From Maea johnstoni (lineage: Eukaryota > Annelida > Polychaeta > Spionida > Magelonidae), in contig OZ012698.1 of NCBI GenBank assembly GCA_963942565.1, positions 33,846,308-33,910,307 on the forward strand: DNA of 64,000 nucleotides. The letters run 5' to 3'. Of this stretch, positions 55,579 to 64,000 are shown in pieces. The notes under the pieces are model-generated. The model was not told the origin of the DNA. It did not search any database and saw only the letters and a list, made by a program, of their open reading frames with translations. The position numbers and the translations under genes were made by a program. Numbering within the stretch: position 1 is the stretch's first letter; the number at the start of each line of letters is the position of its first letter.

Positions 55579-55722
55579 ATGTCGCGCTTGCGATGGCTAT
55601 TTCTCGCTGGACTATTGTCAAGGTGCTACACGGTGACCGCAGCCACTGAGCGGAGCCAGAATGTGATACTAGGAGCACGTTGTCGGGTACAGTGTCTAGG
55701 GGAACTACGACGATCTCTGCAT
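55579..55722 (+). CDS. Candidate first coding exon of a secreted protein
   Basis: ATG then 48 codons, starting MSRLRWLFLAGLLSRCYTV: charged start, hydrophobic core and small residues before the likely cleavage near TVTAA, a typical signal peptide. It continues SQNVILGARCRVQCLGELRR and ends at a strong donor gtaagt in phase 0. ARCxxxCL after a signal peptide recalls the start of anosmin-1 (ARCASRCL), but this is weak. No second exon was found before the window ends. A chance ORF is possible. Confidence 0.4.
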
Positions 55723-55768
55723 GTAAGTACAGAACATCCTTTCAGCTATCATCTTCCTCTACCTTTAA

Positions 55769-56440
55769 GGTAGATCGAGCACTCTATCGTCGGGTATGCC
55801 GTTGTTTACATTCTGAGATTGATAGGCCATACCCACGATAGAGAAAGCCCCATACAAAACTTTTCCACTGCGCCCAAAAAACTGGGCGCTCACATTTCTA
55901 GGCCAGTCTGGCCACCCAAACCAACTGAATTCGTTACCTACCTTGTAAATTAACGTTGTGACGCTTTTACAGCACTCAAATCCGTCCAGAGTGCGAGAAA
56001 TGAGAGCTTTTTGGCTGGAAGCGATAATTTTCACCGTGTCCTTACCGCCATTTAATTCGGGATATGACTAGTCGAGCAGCACACCTGTGAGAAGGTGATA
56101 GGTTTGATACGGGAAATGATGGACAGTGCTGCTCGACTAGTCATGCCTAAAATTAAATGGCGGTAAGGACACGGTGAAAATTATCGCTTCCAGCCAAAAA
56201 GCTCTCATTTCTCGCACTCTGGACGGATTTGAGTGCTGTAAAAGCGTCACAACGTTAATTTACAAGGTAGGTAACGAATTCAGTTGGTTTGGGTGGCCAG
56301 ACTGGCCTAGAAATGTGAGCGCCCAGTTTTTTGGGCGCAGTGGAAAAGTTTTGTATGGGGCTTTCTCTATCGTGGGTATGGCCTATCAATCTCAGAATGT
56401 AAACAACGGCATACCCGACGATAGAGTTGCTCGATCTACC
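55769..56440. mobile_element. Foldback element, 314-bp inverted arms
   Basis: Arms 55,769-56,082 and 56,126-56,440 are almost perfect inverses (GGTAGATCGAGCA..CTATCGTCGG outside, GTGCTGCTCGACTAGTCAT inside) around a 43-base spacer. TTTAA flanks both sides (55,764-55,768; 56,441-56,445), a likely target duplication. An identical 85-codon frame is open in each arm, only because the arms are the same. It lies 46 bases after the donor of the candidate secreted-protein exon. Confidence 0.9.
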
Positions 56441-56445
56441 TTTAA

Positions 56446-57629
<1,184 letters not shown>

Positions 57630-57824
57630 TTAACCCATATGCTGCTGTTGGCTGATTTGGCCAATAGAAAATAAAGCAAAAAACTGAAAAATGACCAAAA
57701 CCCTGGCATATGGGTACTCATCTGAGAGTGCTCACCGAGAGCTATCCAATAAATACCAACATGACAGGGTTTAGATGGTTTTCATGCTTTGGATGAAAGT
57801 AACCTCAGCATTGGAAGGGTAAAA
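57630..57824. mobile_element. P1 TTAA element
   Basis: TTAACCCATATGCTGCTGTT to CAGCATTGGAAGGGTAAA. The right TTAA is mutated and the interior slightly shortened. Confidence 0.8.
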
Positions 57825-58089
57825 ACTGATTGGACTTTTTTTTTACTGAAATTTGATCTATTTTGGATTCTTGTAGGTGTGTTTGTGAAACCTTGATATT
57901 CCCACGGTGTCAGCTTAGATGTTAATCTTTATACAACATATGTGGGAGTCAGTTTTCTAAGATGATGAGTGCCATTTGTGTCAGGCCTAATTGGTTGCCA
58001 GCCTTAATTGATTTTATAGGCATAATGCCATTATTGAACAATAGATGGCAGTGCATGCACCAGGCATTGACCACCACAGCTTCAGTCTC

Positions 58090-58294
58090 TTAACCCTTCC
58101 AATGCTGGGGCTACCTTCGACAAAGCTCAAGAATGCAAATAGGTTTGAAAACCATCTAAACCCTGTGGTATTCATTGGATAGCTCTCATTGAGTACTCTC
58201 AGATGAGTACCCATTTTCCAGGGTTTCAGTAATTTTCAAGTTTTTTTCATCATTTTGTATTGGCCAAATTAGCCACCAGCAGCATAAGGGTCAA
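58090..58294. mobile_element. P1 TTAA element, reverse orientation
   Basis: TTAACCCTTCCAATGCTGGG to CCAGCAGCATAAGGGTCAA. Right TTAA has one change. Confidence 0.82.
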
Positions 58295-58369
58295 CCATGA
58301 GGATTTAAAACTGAGCCAAAATGTATCTGAAGTCAAGTCAGGGTTTAGCATGAACATTGGCATTCATCC

Positions 58370-58625
58370 AGGGATGTAGCTAGGACCTGTCCAGTATGTC
58401 TTTTGGACAGGCAGTTTCCTCAAAACTTGCTTTTCGGACAGACATACATTTCTTTGAAGAATTTTTAATCATGACTTTTTTTGGGTGATTACCATATAAT
58501 TTCTTAACAAACATCTTCTCAGACATGTCTGAAGTGTGAATTGCTCTTTTTCGACACACTTGGTTATTAGATATAGGTGGTTTAAAGAGGGTAAGTATCA
58601 AAGTAGCTTAATCTTGACAGGCAGA
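58370..58625. mobile_element. Family B repeat
   Basis: gggatgtagctaggacctgt, gtcttttggacaggcag and agacatgtctgaagtgtga align with 14,515 and 34,040. The right end is unclear. Confidence 0.65.
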
Positions 58626-59155
58626 AATTTTAGGTGTTTACAATTGTGGTGGGGGGGGGGGGGGCAAATATCCTCCTTCACCTTTTTTATTGGAACAGCC
58701 TTTATGGTAAATATGGATCAAAAATCAATGTTGGAAATGTAGAGCATTGTTGTATGCTGTCCCTGAGAACTGGAACTGTGCTCTTTTGGATTTTTTGTGC
58801 CGGCGGTCCCCCATTGTAAGATGCAGTTCTGATGACAGTGGAAGTGTTTATGTGGGCCCCTGCTCTGTGTGGCCATAATGTTGTTGTAAGAGGAGTGTAT
58901 TTGCTCACAGTGCATTAGAGGCAGCAGTGTGTTTATAGAGGGCAGGGCAGGAGTATGATTGTGGAACTGTTTTGGTAATAAACACCATTCTGTAGAGGAC
59001 TACATTTCAATAAAGCGCTCACTACTATGGGCTCAAGCTGTCGTGAACGCCCCCTCACTCACTGATTGGTTGACACAAGAATCCACCCCCCTTGTCTCCG
59101 CATTGCTGACCAGAACAGCACCATTACAAGATCTATTATGCAGGGTGTCTTACCT
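58626..59155. other. Mixed sequence, no gene recognised
   Basis: A G run at 58,650. A few overlapping open frames on both strands have no supporting splice sites or family resemblance. Confidence 0.4.
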
Positions 59156-59157
59156 AT

Positions 59158-59477
<320 letters not shown>

Positions 59478-59562
59478 TCATAGAAAAACATGATTTTCCT
59501 ACATTTATCCTAGAATTCCTTAGTATTCCCAGCTTCATATTCATTTGGTAAGGAATATTTCC

Positions 59563-59633
59563 TTAACCCTTTCATACCTGGAGATCTACTTGACTAGTAG
59601 CAGTTTTGGCTGATACGGGTATGAATGGGTTAA
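59563..59633 (-). mobile_element. 71-bp TTAA micro-element, second copy
   Basis: Exact reverse complement of 18,376-18,446, from TTAACCCTTTCATACC to GGTATGAATGGGTTAA. Its right TTAA is also the left TTAA of the next element. Confidence 0.87.
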
Positions 59634-59855
59634 CCCATTCATGCCTGTAGCAGTCAAATCAAGGCCTGGATACCTAGGTGATTTCTCTTAAACACACATT
59701 CCTTTCTGAAAATATAATAAAGCAGAATTTCTTTAGATTTGATCAAAGGGGAACCCACTAGTCTTCTTTAAATATTTACTTAATTGATGGTTGACTTTTT
59801 TTTTCAAAAGTATCAAGATACTTGTAAAGGAGAGCTTTAGACATGAATGGGTTAA
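59630..59855. mobile_element. P2 TTAA element sharing both TTAA sites with neighbours
   Basis: TTAACCCATTCATGCCTG to AGACATGAATGGGTTAA, ends inverted over about 13 bases, 226 bases. Confidence 0.85.
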
Positions 59856-60006
59856 CCCATTAATGCCTGTAGCAGCCAAAACCACCAGGCTATTTTGGTG
59901 ATATCTAAGGAATGAAGCTTGTCCACATGGAATATTTAAAGGAGAGTTCTCCAGCTTCTGATTGACATCTTCAAATTAGATTTACAATCTAATTTACATT
60001 GGTTAA
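59852..60006. mobile_element. P2 TTAA element, third in the chain
   Basis: Begins TTAACCCATTAATGCCTG with gtagcagccaaaaccacc inside. A TTAA at 60,003 may be its decayed right end. Confidence 0.55.
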
Positions 60007-60119
60007 CTAGACAGCAATTAATTGGGCTAAAGCAAACACATAGTGTACTTGTCAACACTAACCACCAGATGGGGCAAAGAATCTTTGGATTTTCAACTTC
60101 CAATAGATAGGACAGAGAT

Positions 60120-60259
<140 letters not shown>

Positions 60260-60310
60260 CAAATATGCCATGCCAGTGGGGGTAACATGATGGAATGTTT
60301 CCCCGAGGGA

Positions 60311-60351
60311 GGATGGTTTTCCCGAGGGCGGAGCCCGAGGGAAAACCATCC
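60311..60351. repeat. 41-bp perfect-armed hairpin
   Basis: Arms ggatggttttccc and gggaaaaccatcc around gagggcggagcccga, which itself holds gggc/gccc. Not followed by a T run, so not read as a terminator. Confidence 0.85.
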
Positions 60352-60543
60352 ATTTGTAATCTAAACAAAGCAAGGTCACAGATGACTGGTGATTCACACA
60401 TTACCCGCTAGGTGTCGCTAGTGGCAACGGGCAACATGAAGCCCTCACTGATGGCATCAGGCAACATGATGATTGTTCACTGTTAAGTCAGCCAATCACG
60501 GCTTACGATCTTCAAGTGAGGTATAATAAATATGTATGTATGT

Positions 60544-60657
<114 letters not shown>

Positions 60658-60949
60658 TGCCACCTATATGCAATTATTTGTACTACCCTCATTTCTGAGA
60701 ACTTGGATTAGGTATATATCACATAGAAGATGAAAGATGCCTGCGTTATGCTTGATTTCCAGCTCAATTGTCCAGCGCTGTGGATTCAAGTTGCATTGTG
60801 TTTGGCCCAATTCCGAGCTTAAATTGATTGATCCGCTCCAGCGTGGAAGAGCCGTTTCTCTAGATGAGAATCTCGCAGCTCTGAGCCGAGATGAAAGGGA
60901 GCATACGTGAGAGGGAGGCCGTGTGGTCGTCCCCGGCGATGCCAAATGT

Positions 60950-61245
60950 TGGTTGGTTTGGTGGCAGCAGCAATCTGTGAAGTACTAGCAGTAGGAGAGA
61001 TTGCTAGTGTAACAGCTTAAACCTTATGCTGCTGGTGGCCAATTTGGCCAATACTAAATGATAGAAAAATAACTAAAAACCCTGGCAAATAGGTACTCAT
61101 TTGAGAGTTCTCAGCAAGAGCTATCCAATGAATACTAACATGACTGGGTTAAGTTATTTTTTATAAATTTTGGTTTGGTGGCAGCAGCAATCTGTGAGGT
61201 AGTAAGCAGTAGGAGAGATTGCTGGTCTGGTGTAACAGCTTAATT
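60950..61245. repeat. Direct duplication of about 65 bp enclosing a P1 element
   Basis: ggtggcagcagcaatctgtg then gtaggagagattgct then gtgtaacagctTAA occurs at 60,959-61,020 and 61,178-61,244. A shortened P1 copy (61,017-61,152: ACCTTATGCTGCTGGTGG to TGACTGGGTTAA) lies between. Confidence 0.82.
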
Positions 61246-61585
61246 CCCGCAGTAAACCCGTTTAGACATTACACAAACAAGGTGTGATGGATGTGCCTGG
61301 CCAGGTACTGATGTTTTCCCAACATCCTCCTCCAAGCAGCCCCACTTTCACTTACATGGGAAATAATCCACTCACGTTTACACAGCTCCCGAACAAATTG
61401 TTAGTTTGTAAACAATTGTTAGTTAATTAGTTGTTGATGTTAGATACTCTGTATCTCTACCCTCCCAAGTAGGGGTTCTCTTCCTAACTTACTACAGTCA
61501 TCTCTTTCCATATATAAAAGCTGAGGAAACCAATAAATTCCTAGGATAAACCTTGAGAAATCCCAGAATTACCTAGCAAGTTTAA
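61246..61585. other. Sequence without recognised feature
   Basis: No repeat family or exon-like frame seen. Confidence 0.5.
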
Positions 61586-61589
61586 TCTT

Positions 61590-61795
<206 letters not shown>

Positions 61796-62962
61796 ATTAT
61801 TCTAAATAACATATTAGTATACATTATGCTGTGGTACCATTATAAAAATGACAAAAGCAATCTCCTCTCACAACTAGATCTGGAAAATATAATTAAGATA
61901 ATCAGGACATATTTGGCCGTAATTAAAATTGCTTCATTTGCTACCCGCAATATTTTTGATTGTTCCTTAACAATTGTTTTGTATATATTACTATATATAA
62001 AGCTTCCAGCATGTTTACACAGTCGCTTTTTCCCAATGTCTTTAGATAGTAAGTAGACAGTCCTGATCCTAATAGGACGTTTACCATAAATAACACATGA
62101 GCATACATCATGTTGTGATACCAGTATTAAAGTGACAAGATCTATCCTCGCTCTCATCTAGATCTCTGTAGATTACCCTGGCACTGGGCTGTCTCTGTAC
62201 AGTGAGTTATAGCCCGCTATACATCATAGATGACTAAAAGCTACCACACTCACTTGCCACTTTCAGTTCTCATAGCGATTTTTTGTACATAGCAGGTGCC
62301 AAGCCTAGAATCTAGCCTTACCTAATGTAGTTCAGATTTACCAGGAACTCCTAGTTTCGTGGTATTACCAGCTATCCTTTGTACATAGCAGTAGGCAAAG
62401 TCTAGAAATTAGGCTGTCATACATATTTTGACTCTCTTTTGAGTTTTCAGTCCTACCAATACCCTTTGGTTGGAAAGTTAAGTGTTGAACCCCTTTATGA
62501 TGGAAGATTTTTCGAAGAGCAATCTTAAATTGAAAACTCCTGAAACTACATGTATCTGCATTTCACAATGCATTGATATCAATATCTCTGGGTCCATGGA
62601 TCAAGTATTAAACCCTAGGTATTTCTAAGAGCATCTTATATAGCAGCTATCAGTAAGATCTCATTTCACACAATCCACAGTAGAGATCTCTGTTCTCAGT
62701 TCTGAATGAATCTATAACATAGCATTGTTTCATCTAACAACAACCCGTAGTGTAGCTAGATCTTTGAACCCTCAGTCGGGAGAAAATCCATATCACAGCA
62801 GAGGCTGCCCAATGTTATTGAGAGGTATCAGTAGGAGAGTTACACCTGTGTGAGGAAAGAGATAGAACCAGAGAGTGGGCGCCCAGTCTGAGATCACTGA
62901 AAAAAGAGAAAGTGTCGATACTTCACACGGGTGTGCCGTCAATACAACTTGCTGTAAAGAAC
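61796..62962. other. Sequence without recognised gene
   Basis: A small duplication: ttgtacatagcag then aagtctagaa or aagcctagaa near 62,283 and 62,378. Otherwise nothing supported. Confidence 0.5.
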
Positions 62963-64000
62963 AGGTGCTGCCCTCTACTAGCAGATATATCAAGTGCTGC
63001 CCTCTACTTGCAGCTAGATGAAGTGCTGCCCTCTACTGGCAGCTAGATCAAGTGCTGCCCTCTACTGGCAGATAGATCAAGTGCTGCCCTCTACTGGCAG
63101 GTAGATCAAGTGCTGCCCTCTACTGGCGGGTAGATCAAGTGCTGCCCTCTACTGGCAGGTAGATCAAGTGCTGCCCTCTACTGGCAGGTAGATCAAGTGC
63201 TGCCCTCTACTGGCAGGTAGATCAAGTGCTGCCCTCTACTGGCAGGTAGATCAAGTGCTGCCCTCTTGATAGTGCTGCCCTCTACTGGCAGATAGATCAA
63301 GTGCTGCCCTCTTGATAGTGCTGCCCTCTACTAGCAGATAGGTTAAGTGCTGCCCTCTACTAGCAGATAGATCAAGTGCTGCCCTCTACTAGCAGATAGA
63401 TCAAGTGCTGCCCTCTACTAGCAGATAGATCAAGTGCTGCCCTCTACCAGCAGATAGATCAAGTGCTGCCCTCTACTAGCAGATAGATCAAGTGCTGCCC
63501 TCTACTGGCAGATAGATCATGTTCTGCCCTCTACTAGCAGATAGATCAAGTGCTGCCCTCTACCAGCAGATAGATCAAGTGCTGCCCTCTACTAGCAGAT
63601 AGATCAAGTGCTGCCCTCTACTGGCAGATATATCATGTTCTGCCCTCTACTAGCAGATAGATCAAGTGCTGCCCTCTACTGGCAGGTAGATCAAGTGCTG
63701 CCCTCTACTAGCAGGTAGATCAAGTGCTGCCCTCTACTGGCAGATAGATCATGTTCTGCCCTCTACTAGCAGATAGATCAAGTGCTGCCCTCTACCAGCA
63801 GATAGATCAAGTGCTGCCCTCTACTAGCAGATAGATCAAGTGCTGCCCTCTACTGGCAGATATATCATGTTCTGCCCTCTACTAGCAGATAGATCAAGTG
63901 CTGCCCTCTACTGGCAGGTAGATCAAGTGCTGCCCTCTACTAGCAGGTAGATCAAGTGCTGCCCTCTACTGGCAGATAGATCATGTTCTGCCCTCTACTA
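62963..64000 (-). repeat. 29-bp minisatellite carrying CTCF-consensus motifs, about 35 copies, runs off window
   Basis: Unit agtgctgccctctactggc then agatagatca. On the minus strand the core CCAGTAGAGGGCAGC fits the published CTCF consensus CCASYAGRKGGCRSY at every position. The common variant with agcag instead of ggcag has one mismatch. Units are highly alike; a variant ending atcatgttctgccctct recurs every several units, showing higher-order blocks. The array continues past base 64,000. Confidence 0.93.

Noticed and set aside
62963-64000. CRISPR array
   Set aside because: The repeats are contiguous 29-bp units with no unique spacers, in animal DNA.

Overview
The window is a stretch of metazoan chromosome. 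Its recognisable content is one large, intron-rich plus-strand gene encoding the tail of a class VII unconventional myosin (myosin VIIa type). Exon translations match the vertebrate MYO7A tail as I remember it, in the right order: end of the first MyTH4 domain, first FERM, SH3, second MyTH4, second FERM and C-terminus. Small phase-consistent exons with GT-AG introns, vertebrate-like protein similarity, AT-rich introns full of long (TA)n and triplet runs, TTAA- and TA-flanked short transposons and a tRNA-derived SINE all suggest a marine invertebrate. A deuterostome or lophotrochozoan is my guess; the species cannot be fixed from the sequence alone.

Layout. 1-35,685: myosin VIIa tail exons 1-19 and a first terminal exon. 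39,902-39,991: a second, alternative terminal exon. One short exon between 18,167 and 19,595 is missing and probably lies in the 200-N gap at 18,801-19,000. 40,000-55,500: no gene recognised, but several tandem arrays (40,843-41,790; 50,380-52,810) and short inverted-repeat transposons. 55,579-55,722: a plausible first coding exon of a secreted protein, with a promoter-like region upstream and a 672-bp foldback element just after its donor. 57,000-62,900: microsatellites and interspersed repeats. 62,963 to the end: a 29-bp minisatellite whose units match the CTCF consensus.

Main discoveries proposed. (1) A 574-codon open frame (6,131-7,852) runs directly, in phase, into the first FERM exon. 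It is either a very large insert between MyTH4 and FERM or the start of a motor-less myosin VII isoform. It carries four SSVPNLVHL repeats, a basic patch and a long acidic tract. (2) At least seven exon edges of this gene have extra, diverged copies of the exon end plus its splice site in the neighbouring intron, sometimes as arrays of 5-8 copies. One such copy flanks a LINE fragment like a target-site duplication. (3) The terminal exon is duplicated with diverged C-termini. (4) A satellite was built from the tRNA-like head of a SINE. (5) A CTCF-motif minisatellite ends the window. (6) A 71-bp TTAA element is present in two fully identical copies 41 kb apart.

All calls come from reading the sequence. 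No alignment, database or RNA data were available, and family comparisons are from memory.
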